From contig JASBUN010000027.1 of NCBI GenBank assembly GCA_030147845.1, positions 1-40,067 of the forward strand: a stretch of 40,067 nt of DNA, in the 5' to 3' direction. Of the stretch, positions 19,796-28,971 are shown one piece after another. Position numbers and translations under genes: made by a program. The notes under the pieces were generated by a model. It made no database searches, was not told the origin of the DNA, and saw only the letters and a list, made by a program, of their open reading frames with translations. The DNA is from Gammaproteobacteria bacterium. GTDB lineage: Bacteria > Pseudomonadota > Gammaproteobacteria > JASBUN01. Each line of letters opens with the position of its first letter. Within the stretch, counting starts at the first letter, position 1.

Positions 19796-20341
19796 ATGCG
19801 CCGTAAACCGCATATACTTCAATCACGGACCATCGCCCAAACGCACCTGTTCACGGTCGAACAGGTTGACTTGCGATTTTCCAACGGCGTTACCGCGCGC
19901 TACGAGAAATTGGTGAGTTCGCCGTACGGAGCGGTACTGATCGTGCCGATAACCGCTGACGAGGAAGTGTTGCTGGTACGTGAATACGCCGCCGGCGTAC
20001 ACCGCTATGAACTCGGTCTACCCAAAGGCCGTGTCGAAGCTGACGAAGACATTCTGCAGGCCGCTAACCGCGAAATAATGGAGGAGATCGGCTTCGGCGG
20101 CCGTCGGCTTGAACAGATCACCGCATTGACCGTGGCGCCGGGCTATTTCGATCATACTACCCATATAGTGGTGGCGCGGGATTTATTTGAACAGCGTGCC
20201 GACGGCGACGAGCCCGAGGAGTTGGAAATCGTGCGCTGGCCATTGCACGCGATCGAGGCGCTCGTGGCGCGCCAAGACGTTAGCGAAGCTCGTAGCATAG
20301 CGGCACTGTTTTTGGCTAGAGAACACTGCAAACGTGTCTGA
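19796..20341 (+). CDS. nudE: ADP compounds hydrolase NudE (Nudix)
   Basis: Nudix hydrolase acting on ADP-ribose, diadenosine polyphosphates and NADH. The 181-residue product has the full Nudix box: GRVEADE, seven residues, then REIMEEIGF, matching G-x5-E-x7-REUxEExGU. Flanking motifs (LLVREYAAGVHRYELGLPKG) are typical of the NudE/ADP-ribose group. Its last eight bases overlap cysQ, implying a two-gene operon for turning over adenine-nucleotide by-products. Confidence 0.92.
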   Translation: MRRKPHILQSRTIAQTHLFTVEQVDLRFSNGVTARYEKLVSSPYGAVLIVPITADEEVLLVREYAAGVHRYELGLPKGRVEADEDILQAANREIMEEIGFGGRRLEQITALTVAPGYFDHTTHIVVARDLFEQRADGDEPEELEIVRWPLHAIEALVARQDVSEARSIAALFLAREHCKRV

Positions 20342-21155
20342 CTTCGACGCACCACTGCCAATCGGCGAATTGGTCGAGCCCTTGATCGAACTGGCTCGCG
20401 AGGCAGGCGCGCGCATCATGGACACCTACGCGACTTCGTTCAGCGTCGAATACAAGTCCGATCACACGCCGGTCACGGCAGCGGACTTGGCTGCTCACAA
20501 CATCATCGAGGCCGGCTTGCTGGCGCTGGCGCCGGATCTGCCCGTGCTCTCCGAAGAAGGCACCGCGGTAACCTACGAGGAACGTGCGTCCTGGACCACC
20601 TATTGGTTGGTGGACCCGCTCGATGGTACGCGGGAATTCATGCGCCGCAATGGCGAGTTTAGCGTCAATATCGCCTTAATCCATCGGCAGCGTTCGGTGC
20701 TCGGCGTGGTGCATAGGCCCATAAACGGCGTCAGCTATCATGCCACCGCCGGGCAACCAGCCTATCGCCGTAGCCCCGACGACGGCGACAGCGAAATACA
20801 CGTACGCGCTGAATGTAGGCAGCCGCCCGTGGTGGCGGTCAGCCGCGCACGTCCCAATCATAGTCTGGAACATTTTCTGCAGCATCTTGGCCCGCACGTA
20901 TGCCTGACCATGGGCAGTTCACTCAAATCGTGTTTGGTGGCCACCGGCGAGGCCGACATCTATCCGTGCTTCGGCCCAACCTCCGAGTGGGATACGGCCG
21001 CCGCGCAATGCATCGTCGAACAGGCCGGCGGCCGGTTGACCGACTTAAATCTGCAACCGCTGCGTTACAATACGCGCGAATCGCTACGCAACCCCAAGTT
21101 CCTGGTCTACGGCGATCGCCGCGAACACTGGACGCGTTTCCTGCAGACCGATTGA
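20334..21155 (+). CDS. cysQ: 3'(2'),5'-bisphosphate nucleotidase CysQ
   Basis: Hydrolyses 3'-phosphoadenosine 5'-phosphate, the by-product of sulfate activation and assimilation, to AMP. The 273-residue product belongs to the inositol-monophosphatase fold, with metal motifs LSEEG, WLVDPLDGTREF and SEWDTAAAQCIVEQAGG. The start overlaps nudE by eight bases, so the two are coupled. Residues 145-170 form a slightly divergent insertion. Confidence 0.93.
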   Translation: MSDFDAPLPIGELVEPLIELAREAGARIMDTYATSFSVEYKSDHTPVTAADLAAHNIIEAGLLALAPDLPVLSEEGTAVTYEERASWTTYWLVDPLDGTREFMRRNGEFSVNIALIHRQRSVLGVVHRPINGVSYHATAGQPAYRRSPDDGDSEIHVRAECRQPPVVAVSRARPNHSLEHFLQHLGPHVCLTMGSSLKSCLVATGEADIYPCFGPTSEWDTAAAQCIVEQAGGRLTDLNLQPLRYNTRESLRNPKFLVYGDRREHWTRFLQTD

Positions 21156-21240
21156 TGGCATGCACAAACAATCTTCGGTTGTCGATCCAAACTCGCGGGA
21201 ATACCGAGCGGGCATGCCTCACGTGCGGACGCACAAGTGA

Positions 21241-21435
21241 TTAATCAGCCCGATCATAAACCGACATGATTGCCTTCAATTCCTCGAGCACTGCGGCGCG
21301 CTCGGACGCCGCCAGCCCGTCGATCTGGACTACCGGCAAGCGAGCCTCGAGTGCCAGTATGGTGGCGCGCACCGCTTCACAGCCGTTCAGGCACAGGGCC
21401 TCGACGCACTGCTGGACCCGCAGCTTATTGGACAT
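21241..21435 (-). CDS. Small hypothetical protein
   Basis: 64 residues starting MSNKLRVQQCVEALCLNGCEAV, predicted soluble and helical, with two close cysteines. An ATG at 21453 would add six residues. The composition and position between cysQ and hrpA look like a real small conserved gene, but I cannot assign a function. It ends 85 bases from the convergent cysQ. Confidence 0.55.
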   Translation of the reverse strand: MSNKLRVQQCVEALCLNGCEAVRATILALEARLPVVQIDGLAASERAAVLEELKAIMSVYDRAD

Positions 21436-21516
21436 AGACGGATACCCCCACAACCGCCGGATGCATGTTCGATTACTCTAGCGCAAATTTCACCCAACGT
21501 TAAGTGCCGCCACGTT

Positions 21517-24500
21517 TTACGCTTGCAACTGTAACCATTGGCGCTCAGCGCGTTTGACCGACACCGGATAGGCGGTCTTTAGTTCCTGAGCGAACAGCGA
21601 TACACGCAGCTCCTCAAGCATCCAACGATATGCCTCTAAACCAGCATCGCGCACGCCTTGGCGCTGCTGTTGATCCAGGCGCTGGCAGCAACGATTCCAC
21701 AACGGCGTCAACTCACGCTGCATTTGGCTGTCACGGGCGGGATTCTGCTCCAGCTTCTGTAGACACCGCTCCATGGCGGCAAGATAACGAGGGAAATGCG
21801 ACAGTGCCGACCACGGAGTCGTGCGCAAAAATCCCGGTGCAATCAAACCTTGCAGCTGTTCGCGCATATCGTTCAGCGCGTGCAAGCAGGCCGCCGATGC
21901 CGGTCGCTTGATTAGCTTGGCAACGCGCTGGTAAGCGTCCAGCGTCGTCGACAGCACCGCACACACCTCGTTGCCGATCGGGATCAAACACCCGCGAGCG
22001 TGCCGGCGGCGCGCCTCATACTCCGACGCGGTGCGAATCTCGGCGCTCTCGCCCAACACCGCGCGCCGCAATATCAAGTCGACCAGATCGCCTTTGAATT
22101 GTGCGCACGACCCGATAGGGACATAGCGCAAACACATACTTTGCAGGTTCGGTAAATTGCGCCGAAGATAGTCGACTTCCTTACGCTGTTCTAGCGCGAA
22201 CAATGCGCACACGCCCAAGCGCGTCGCTTGGCGGGCGCTCTCGGCACTATCCAACAGGCGCAGAGCGACTCGCCCGCTGTCCCGGACCAGCGCCGGATAG
22301 CCATGCAGGGTCAGATCACCGCGCGTGAACTGTACCGACTCGGCCAAATCACCAAAGTCCCACGTCTCGAGTTCTTCACGTTCAAAATTTTGATCAGTTA
22401 TATCGTTGAAACTGGTCTGCGCCTGGCCGCTCAGGCGCGACTGCAACTCGCCGATGTCACGGCCGTTCGCCAAACTGCGGCCCTGCGCATCGACGACGCG
22501 AAGGTTCATACGCAGGTGATCCGGCAAGCTGGCGGGCTGCCACGCCTGGCGTGGCACCGCAACGCCGGTCATGCGCCGCAGCTGCTGGCCGAGTGCGTCC
22601 AACAGGTCCTCCGCGCCAGGCGTCAACACCTCCACACACGCCTGGGCAAAATCGGGCGCCGGCACGAAATTACGCCGCAGCGATTTCGGCAGCGTTTTTA
22701 TCAGGGCGACAATCTTCTCTTGCAGCAATCCCGGAACCAACCATTGCAAACGCCCGGCGTCAATCTGATTCAACGCAAGCAGCGGCAACACTAAAGTTAC
22801 GCCGTCGTCTTCGGCACCCGGTTCGAACCGGTACTGCAGCGCGAAGCGCAATCCGTCGTATTGCAGATGGTCGGGAAACTGTTCTTGGCTGACGCCATGC
22901 TGCGCTTGCCGCAGCAAATCTTCGCGCCGCAAAAATAATCGCCGCGGCCGTTCGCGCTCTACCTCTCGACGCCAGCGCTCAAATGTTTTACCACTGTATA
23001 CTTCATCGGGAATACGCCGAGCGTAAAACTCGTATAAGGTTTCGTCGTCGACCAAAATGTCCCGGCGGCGCGCTTTGTCTTCCAGTCGCACGATCTCCTG
23101 CACGAAGTCACGATTGTGTGTGAAAAATTCCGCCTGGGTCACGTAGTCACCGGCAACCAGCGCGCCGCGAATGAACAACTCTCGCGAGATTGCAGGATCG
23201 ATCGACCCGTAGTTGACTTTGCGCCGAGTCACCAGATCGATGCCGTAGAGACTGACTTTTTCGTACGCGGCCACCTGTGCCGGGCGCTTTTCCCAATGTG
23301 GTTCCGCATAACTGCGCTTAACAAGGTGGCCGGCCGTGCGCTCGATCCACTGCGGCTGGATGGCGGCGACCACGCGCGCATACAAACGTCCAGTCTCGAC
23401 CAACTCAGCCGCCATGATCCATTTCGGCGCACTTTTGAACACACCCGAGCCAGGGAAGATCATAAATGACTTGCCATGACCCCCGACATACTCACGTGCT
23501 TCGCGCTTGAAGCCGATGTTACCGAGCAGCCCCGCCAGTAACGCCTGATGAACGGCGTCATAGTCGGCCGGCAATTGGTTCATCGGCATACCCATCTGTT
23601 TGATCTGGCCTGCCAACTGTTGGTGCAGATCGTACCACTCGCGCATGCGGACGTAGGACAGGAAGTTCTCGCGACACAAACGACGCAACTTGTTTTGCGA
23701 CAGGTGTCGACGTTGTTCGTGGTAGAAATCCCACAACTTGAGAAAGCCGACAAAATCCGACTTCGTGTCACGAAATGGCGCATGCGCCGCGTCTGATTTT
23801 TCTTGCGCCTCAAGCGGCCGTTCACGCGGATCCTGCACGGTCAGAGCGCTCGCGATCACCAGCACCTCACTCACGCAATTCAGTTGTTGTGCGGCAAGCA
23901 ACATGCGGCCGATGCGTGGATCGAGCGGCAGCTGCGCAAGCTGACGCCCGAGGTCGGTCAACTTTCGTTTACCATCAACCGCCCCCAACTCAGCCAGCAA
24001 ACGATAGCCGTCGTTGATATAACGCTCGTCCGGCGTATCAACGAACGGGAATGCCGCGACATCGCCAAGACCAAGATCGAGCATGCGCAAGATCACGGCG
24101 GCCAAGTTGGTGCGCTGTATCTCGGGCTCGGTAAACTCCGGGCGCACAAGATAATCTTGCTGGTCGTAAAGACGTATACAAACGCCCGGACCGGTTCGTC
24201 CGCAACGACCCTTGCGCTGATCGGCAGAAGCACGCGATATTTTCTCGATCGGTAGACGCTGCACTTTACTGCGATGACTGTAGCGGCTGATGCGCGCGTA
24301 ACCGGTGTCGATCACGTAGCGGATGCCGGGTACCGTCAGTGAGGTTTCGGCAACATTGGTTGCCAGTACGATACGACGCTGACCGTGCGCCTGAAATATT
24401 TTGTTTTGCTCCGTCACGGACAAGCGGGCAAACAATGCCAGAATTTCAGTTTGCGGCGGATGATGTTTGCGCAAGGCCTCGGCGACGTCACGTATTTCGC

Positions 24501-25395
24501 GTTCGCCCGACAAGAACACCAGCACATCGCCGCGCTCGCGGCGCGCCAGCTCATCGACTGCGTCAACAACGCCCTGGGTCAGGTTGCGGTCCTGACTGTC
24601 GTCATCGTCACTGCGCAGCGGTCGATAAAGCGTCTCGACCGGATAGGTACGCCCCGACACTTGCACGACCGGTGCGTCACCAAAGTGCTGCGCGAAGCGG
24701 GCCGTATCAATCGTCGCCGAGGTTATGACCAGCTTCAGATCCGGCCGGCGCGGCAGTAACTTTTTGAGATAGCCCAATAGAAAATCGATATTGAGGCTGC
24801 GTTCGTGCGCCTCATCGATGATCAAGGTGTCATAAGCAAGTAAGTCCGGGTCGGACTGCGTCTCGGCCAACAGAATACCGTCGGTCATGATTTTGAGCGC
24901 GGTATGCTCGCCAACGCGTTCCTGGAAACGCACCTGAAAGCCGACCGCTTGGCCGATCTCGCCACCGAGTTCGGCCGCCACCCGAGTAGCTACGCTGCGC
25001 GCCGCGATGCGCCGCGGTTGAGTATGCCCGATCCTAGCCGCTGCGCCGCGGCCCAAGCCCAGACAAATCTTCGGCAGTTGCGTGGTCTTGCCGGAGCCGG
25101 TCTCGCCGGCGATCACGACGACTTGATGTTTGAGTATGACCGCGGCTATGTCATGACGGCGGGCGCTGACCGGCAGGTCCTCGGCATAGCTCGGCTGCGG
25201 CAACCGCTGCCGCCGCTGCGCACAGCGCTGTGCGGATGACTGAGCGTCGGTCTGCAGCACTGCCAAAGCGGATCTGACCTCGTCGCCGGCGGCGGCGCGT
25301 CGGCGCAATTCGCCCAGCCGCTGTCGCAGGCGCGGACGGTCCGCCAGCATACACCGCTCTATCAGTTGGATCAGGGAAGCAAAAAATTCAGACAC
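21517..25395 (-). CDS. hrpA: ATP-dependent RNA helicase HrpA (DEAH-box)
   Basis: Large DEAH-box helicase implicated in mRNA processing and rescue of stalled ribosomes. The 1292-residue product aligns with enterobacterial HrpA throughout by eye. It has Walker A GETGSGKT at 97-104, DEAH at 194-197 in IIDEAHERSLNIDFLLGYLK, TSATID, the helicase C-terminal region with QRKGRCGR, the HA2/OB region and the C-terminal DUF3418-type domain ending RWMLEELRVSLFAQEL. The GTG at 25395 giving VSEFFASL aligns best with known N-termini. An ATG at 25353 is possible, and a TTG at 25509 is unlikely. Confidence 0.95.
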   Translation of the reverse strand: MSEFFASLIQLIERCMLADRPRLRQRLGELRRRAAAGDEVRSALAVLQTDAQSSAQRCAQRRQRLPQPSYAEDLPVSARRHDIAAVILKHQVVVIAGETGSGKTTQLPKICLGLGRGAAARIGHTQPRRIAARSVATRVAAELGGEIGQAVGFQVRFQERVGEHTALKIMTDGILLAETQSDPDLLAYDTLIIDEAHERSLNIDFLLGYLKKLLPRRPDLKLVITSATIDTARFAQHFGDAPVVQVSGRTYPVETLYRPLRSDDDDSQDRNLTQGVVDAVDELARRERGDVLVFLSGEREIRDVAEALRKHHPPQTEILALFARLSVTEQNKIFQAHGQRRIVLATNVAETSLTVPGIRYVIDTGYARISRYSHRSKVQRLPIEKISRASADQRKGRCGRTGPGVCIRLYDQQDYLVRPEFTEPEIQRTNLAAVILRMLDLGLGDVAAFPFVDTPDERYINDGYRLLAELGAVDGKRKLTDLGRQLAQLPLDPRIGRMLLAAQQLNCVSEVLVIASALTVQDPRERPLEAQEKSDAAHAPFRDTKSDFVGFLKLWDFYHEQRRHLSQNKLRRLCRENFLSYVRMREWYDLHQQLAGQIKQMGMPMNQLPADYDAVHQALLAGLLGNIGFKREAREYVGGHGKSFMIFPGSGVFKSAPKWIMAAELVETGRLYARVVAAIQPQWIERTAGHLVKRSYAEPHWEKRPAQVAAYEKVSLYGIDLVTRRKVNYGSIDPAISRELFIRGALVAGDYVTQAEFFTHNRDFVQEIVRLEDKARRRDILVDDETLYEFYARRIPDEVYSGKTFERWRREVERERPRRLFLRREDLLRQAQHGVSQEQFPDHLQYDGLRFALQYRFEPGAEDDGVTLVLPLLALNQIDAGRLQWLVPGLLQEKIVALIKTLPKSLRRNFVPAPDFAQACVEVLTPGAEDLLDALGQQLRRMTGVAVPRQAWQPASLPDHLRMNLRVVDAQGRSLANGRDIGELQSRLSGQAQTSFNDITDQNFEREELETWDFGDLAESVQFTRGDLTLHGYPALVRDSGRVALRLLDSAESARQATRLGVCALFALEQRKEVDYLRRNLPNLQSMCLRYVPIGSCAQFKGDLVDLILRRAVLGESAEIRTASEYEARRRHARGCLIPIGNEVCAVLSTTLDAYQRVAKLIKRPASAACLHALNDMREQLQGLIAPGFLRTTPWSALSHFPRYLAAMERCLQKLEQNPARDSQMQRELTPLWNRCCQRLDQQQRQGVRDAGLEAYRWMLEELRVSLFAQELKTAYPVSVKRAERQWLQLQA

Positions 25396-25545
25396 GGCGA
25401 CGATCAGGCGTTCTGGAAGTTCACCTTGCCATTGTAACACTGTTCGGCGGCAGCCTCGGCGCGCGCCGCCACCAACCCGCGCGCGGGCTGGGCGCTCAGC
25501 ACCAAGCAAGCACTCAGCCCGCGATCCGCGTCGCCATGCAGCCGC

Positions 25546-26028
25546 TTACTGCAACAGGCTGCGTAGCATCCAGGCGGTTTTTTCATGCACTTGCATGCGC
25601 TGCGTAAGCAGGTCTGCGCTCGGTTCATCGTTGGCCTTATCCACCAGCGGGAAGATACTGCGCGCGGTACGTACCACGGCCTCCTGGTCGGCGACCAGCT
25701 GCTTCAGCATCTGGTTTGCCTGAGGAATACCAGTCTCTTCTTTAAGCGAGGTCAGCTTGCCGAACTGCGCATAGCTGCCCGGTGCCGGTACACCGAGTGC
25801 GCGGATGCGCTCGGCAATGGCATCGACCGCCAGCGCCAGCTCCATGTATTGCTGCTCGAACATGAGATGCAAGGTATTGAACATAGGCCCGGTGACGTTC
25901 CAGTGAAAATTATGCGTCTTGAGATACAGCGTATAGGTATCCGCCAGTAGATGAGAAAGACCCGTGGCGATCGCTTTGCGATCTTTATCGCTGATGCCGA
26001 TATCAATCTTGGCTGCTGCTTTACCCAT
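25546..26028 (-). CDS. dps: Dps-family DNA-binding ferritin-like protein
   Basis: Forms dodecamers that oxidise and store iron with hydrogen peroxide and can coat DNA. The 160-residue product carries the Dps ferroxidase signature ([11 protein letters not shown], then [25 protein letters not shown]). The N-terminus has only a few lysines (MGKAAAKID), so DNA binding may be weak. GAGGAG precedes the ATG. Position directly downstream of the peroxide-defence operon, same strand, fits oxidative-stress control. A TATGAT -10-like element lies upstream, but no complete OxyR site was seen. Confidence 0.93.
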   Translation of the reverse strand: MGKAAAKIDIGISDKDRKAIATGLSHLLADTYTLYLKTHNFHWNVTGPMFNTLHLMFEQQYMELALAVDAIAERIRALGVPAPGSYAQFGKLTSLKEETGIPQANQMLKQLVADQEAVVRTARSIFPLVDKANDEPSADLLTQRMQVHEKTAWMLRSLLQ

Positions 26029-26160
26029 TTCAGTCTCCTCGTGGTTTCGTTCTTAAGATGGATAACATGCGCAAACGCGTACGAATAAATCATAGCGATT
26101 ACGCGCGCGTCGCGTCAGTCCGACTCGACCCGATCCGCTGCGCCTGTGGCTACCGCAACC

Positions 26161-27555
26161 TCACGCGGCCGCCCGGCTAACCGCACGGGCCGGCTCACGC
26201 GCATCCTTGAGGGTGACCAACTCCTCGGCGCTGGTCGGGTGAATGGCCACGGTTTCGTCCAGGTCCGACTTCGTGATGCCGGCCTTCACCGCCACCGCAA
26301 AGCCCTGCAGCATCTCGTCGACGCCGTCGCCGATCAGATGCACGCCGACCACGCGCTGCTCGGCGCCAACGCACACCAGTTTCATGGCCGTGGTCATCTT
26401 GTGTCCGGCCAGTGCAAAGCGCATGGGCGTAAACCGTGTCTGGTACACGCTTACCGCGTCGCCGTGACGTTCACGCGCCTGTGCTTCGGTCAATCCGACT
26501 ACGCCCACCGGCGGGTGCGCAAAGACCACCGTCGGCACGTTTTCGTAATCCAAACGGCGCTGCGTTTGGCCGCCGAACAGACGCGCGGCCAAGCGGCGGC
26601 CGGCTGCGACCGCCACCGGCGTCAACGGTGCGCGTCCGGTGACGTCGCCGATGGCATAAATACCCGCTACATTGGTATTTTGCCAAGCGTCGGTCAGCAC
26701 CGCCCCACCGCCATCGGTGTCCACGCCGGCAGCCGGCAGATCGATGTCGGCGCTATTGGGCATACGTCCAACCGCCCAGATGACGTCATCGAAGCCGCCC
26801 AAGCAACGACCATCGGCAGCGCGCACCGACACGCCACCGGATGTGCGTTCTAGCGCCGCCACGGCGAACTGCATGTGCAGGGCAATCCCTTGTTGTTGCA
26901 TGACGGTCATCAGTTCGTCACTGATCATGTCGTCGAACACCTCGAGCAGGCGTGATTCGCGCGCCACCACACTGACCTCGCTGCCCAGAGCACGCAGCAT
27001 GCCGGCCAACTCGACGCCGATGTAACCGCCGCCGATAACCGCCACGCGCCGCGGCTGTTTACGCAGCGCGAAGAAGCCATCCGAAGTCAGACCCAGTTCG
27101 GCGCCCGGCAGCGGCGGTACGATCGGCCGCCCGCCGGTTGCGATCACGATGTGCTCGGCGCTGTACACTAGCCCGTCGACTTCGATGGTATGAGGATCCT
27201 GAAAACGCGCCCGTCCGCGCAGTACGTCGGCACCGATGAGCTGCGCATAATCGTTCCAGTAAGCGTTGATGCTGGCGACGTAGGTTTCGCGCGCGGATAC
27301 CAGCCCGGCCCAATCAACGCCGCGATACTGCACCTCGAGACCAAACCCGGGAGCATCGGCGACGGCCTGCGCCAAATGCGCGGCGTACCACATCACTTTC
27401 TTGGGTACACAGCCGGCATTAACGCAAGTACCACCAAGTTTGTGCGGCTCGATGATGGCCACACGTCGACCCAACTTGGCGGCCTCTTCCGCCACCGCCA
27501 AGCCGCCGCTACCACCGCCGATGGCGATCAAATCGTAATGTCGATCGGCATTCAT
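26161..27555 (-). CDS. gor: Glutathione-disulfide reductase (possibly glutathione amide reductase)
   Basis: FAD-dependent disulfide reductase of 464 residues. It has an N-terminal FAD motif (AIGGGSGG), redox-active cysteines C44 and C49 in [16 protein letters not shown], the nucleotide-binding motif [13 protein letters not shown] near 172-184 and a C-terminal [10 protein letters not shown] catalytic histidine loop. The cofactor loop reads ARESRLLE. The position equivalent to the second NADPH-binding arginine of E. coli GR is glutamate (E205), so NADH may be preferred. It follows the peroxiredoxin-glutaredoxin gene by 66 bases with GAGGAG before the ATG. That pairing is known for the glutathione amide system of Chromatium. 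Confidence 0.9.
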   Translation of the reverse strand: MNADRHYDLIAIGGGSGGLAVAEEAAKLGRRVAIIEPHKLGGTCVNAGCVPKKVMWYAAHLAQAVADAPGFGLEVQYRGVDWAGLVSARETYVASINAYWNDYAQLIGADVLRGRARFQDPHTIEVDGLVYSAEHIVIATGGRPIVPPLPGAELGLTSDGFFALRKQPRRVAVIGGGYIGVELAGMLRALGSEVSVVARESRLLEVFDDMISDELMTVMQQQGIALHMQFAVAALERTSGGVSVRAADGRCLGGFDDVIWAVGRMPNSADIDLPAAGVDTDGGGAVLTDAWQNTNVAGIYAIGDVTGRAPLTPVAVAAGRRLAARLFGGQTQRRLDYENVPTVVFAHPPVGVVGLTEAQARERHGDAVSVYQTRFTPMRFALAGHKMTTAMKLVCVGAEQRVVGVHLIGDGVDEMLQGFAVAVKAGITKSDLDETVAIHPTSAEELVTLKDAREPARAVSRAAA

Positions 27556-27576
27556 AAGTTCAATCTCCTCATTATT

Positions 27577-27608
27577 GCCCCCTCAGGGGGCCGGACTTAG
27601 CCGGCCCC
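27577..27608 (-). promoter_or_regulatory. Two mutually exclusive hairpins between peroxiredoxin and reductase genes
   Basis: In the transcript, GGGGCCGG and CCGGCCCC (27608-27587, 6-base loop) form one stem. The same C run can instead pair in a second stem with three-base loop (27591-27577, CCCCC with GGGGG). The reductase ribosome binding site starts seven bases after the second stem. This could tune or attenuate the downstream gene relative to the first. Confidence 0.45.
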
Positions 27609-27621
27609 TTGCGCTACTGAC

Positions 27622-28371
27622 TTAGGCCGCGTCTTGATGACGGCGCCTGATCCATTCGGCCACCGCGTCGGAATCACCGACGTAGTCGCCGTTAACGAAC
27701 ATCTGCGGCACATGATCCTGGCCGGTGGCGGCGCGCACCGAGCGGATGCTGACTTCGCGGTTCAACTGAATCTCCTCGAAGGCATAACCATACTCGGACA
27801 ACATGCCCTTGGCGCGGGCGCAGAACGAACAGCCGGGCTTGGTGAACAAGACCATATCGGCCGGCTTTTCGGCCTGCGGGTTGATATACGCCAGCATGGT
27901 GTCGGCATCCGAAACCTCGTACGGGTCGCCCGGCACGTCCGGTTCGATGAACATCTTTTCGATGACGCCATCACGTACCAACATGGAATAACGCCAGGAA
28001 CGTTTTCCGAATCCCAGGTCATTCTTGTCCACCAACATGCCCATGGCGGCGGTGAAGTCGCCGTTGCCATCGGGTAGAAAGGTGATCTGATCGGTCTGCT
28101 GGTCCTTTTGCCACTCGTTCATGACGAAGGCGTCGTTGACCGATACGCAAACGATCTCATCGACGCCATTGGCGCGAAACGCATCCGCCAGTTCATCGAA
28201 GCGCGGCACATGGGAAGACGAACAGGTCGGTGTAAACGCACCCGGCAGCGAAAATACCACCACATTGCGACCGCCAAATACCTGCTCGGAGGTCTTCTCG
28301 ACCCACTCATTGTCGCGGCGGGTTTTGAAGCTGACGCTGGGAACACGCTGCCCTTCTCGATTCTCAAACAT
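27622..28371 (-). CDS. Peroxiredoxin-glutaredoxin fusion (Prx5-Grx hybrid)
   Basis: Reduces peroxides with electrons from glutathione (or glutathione amide) through its own glutaredoxin. Residues 1-165 are a Prx5-type peroxiredoxin with peroxidatic C50 in [12 protein letters not shown]. Residues 172-249 are a glutaredoxin with C181-x-x-C184 in [13 protein letters not shown] and a [12 protein letters not shown] loop. The 249-residue length is standard for the hybrid. AAGGAG precedes the ATG. It is the first gene of an operon with the disulfide reductase and lies downstream of an OxyR-like inverted repeat. The fusion makes peroxide reduction independent of a separate glutaredoxin. Confidence 0.95.
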   Translation of the reverse strand: MFENREGQRVPSVSFKTRRDNEWVEKTSEQVFGGRNVVVFSLPGAFTPTCSSSHVPRFDELADAFRANGVDEIVCVSVNDAFVMNEWQKDQQTDQITFLPDGNGDFTAAMGMLVDKNDLGFGKRSWRYSMLVRDGVIEKMFIEPDVPGDPYEVSDADTMLAYINPQAEKPADMVLFTKPGCSFCARAKGMLSEYGYAFEEIQLNREVSIRSVRAATGQDHVPQMFVNGDYVGDSDAVAEWIRRRHQDAA

Positions 28372-28496
28372 TTTTGCTCTCCTTAACTCAATTCGCTGAA
28401 AGTTGGGCCGGACGGCGCACCAGAGCCGTTGTCGGCGACCATCTCTAGACCCTGTGTGCAGACTACAAATGCCAGGGTGTTTTGTGAAATTTATTT

Positions 28497-28526
28497 ATTC
28501 TAACCAATTAATAGCTTTTGACTATT
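28497..28526 (-). promoter_or_regulatory. OxyR-like site and promoter for the peroxiredoxin operon
   Basis: AATAG-N7-CTATT (28510-28526) is a perfect inverted repeat matching the ATAG-N7-CTAT core of OxyR sites. A third half-site (TTAG on the minus strand, 28503-28500) follows after another seven bases, so three of four half-sites are present. A TAGAAT -10-like hexamer (28502-28497) overlaps the third half-site, with no good -35, as expected for an activated promoter. About 125 bases separate it from the peroxiredoxin ATG. Confidence 0.5.
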
Positions 28527-28733
28527 ATCTCGACATAGCCTCCCCAATATTTCGGGAATCGGATGAAAGTTTCAAAAAAACAGCTAGTTAAATGTTTATT
28601 TCAGGCTCCGGCGGGTGGCGGCGACGGGCCCGAATCGGCCTCCGGCACGGGCAACGGCTGCGAAAGACTTGGGCGCCGGTGTAGTCGGCAGTGTTGCGTC
28701 ACACCCCCAGCCGATAACACTGGCGCGCATACA

Positions 28734-28770
28734 GCGAACGCCTGCTTCGTACCGCGAAGCTACGCTTCTA
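28734..28770 (+). promoter_or_regulatory. Tandem candidate activator sites (GCGAA-N7-TTC), two copies 20 bp apart
   Basis: GCGAA-N7-TTCGT at 28734-28750 and GCGAA-N7-TTCTA at 28754-28770 start exactly 20 bases apart, putting them on the same DNA face. They lie about 160-180 bases upstream of the expected start site of the sigma-54 promoter at 28894. The same motif occurs upstream of the second sigma-54 promoter. They are candidate binding sites for the activator encoded at 30008-31609. Confidence 0.5.
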
Positions 28771-28893
28771 CATAAGTAACTGATTGACAAATATGAATAT
28801 TGATAAAAAGCCAGATGTTTCTGTCACGTTTAGGTGTACCGACCAAGTCGGCCATCACCGGCAATCCCTTGTTTTATTTGTAATTACTCTTTT

Positions 28894-28908
28894 GGCACAC
28901 AAGCTGCT
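28894..28908 (+). promoter_or_regulatory. Sigma-54 promoter of the carbonic anhydrase-like gene
   Basis: TGGCAC (28894-28899) and CTGC (28905-28908) give the invariant GG and GC with exactly ten bases between. Only the first T of the -12 TTGC differs from consensus. Expected transcription start is about 28920, 50 bases before the strong AGGAGG at 28963-28968. Confidence 0.8.
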
Positions 28909-28971
28909 TTCACTCCTCGACGAGGGAGCCGTGCATGCGCGGCTCTTAACCACAAAACCGTCAGGAGGAGC

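Noticed and set aside
22228..22794. Long open frames on the plus strand inside hrpA (also 23803-24255 and 24904-25239)
   Set aside because: They are antisense to the strongly conserved hrpA coding sequence; GC-rich codon use keeps the opposite frames open.
26146..26853. 235-codon plus-strand frame over the disulfide reductase gene
   Set aside because: Antisense to an intact, motif-complete reductase; the composition is His/Arg-rich and non-protein-like.
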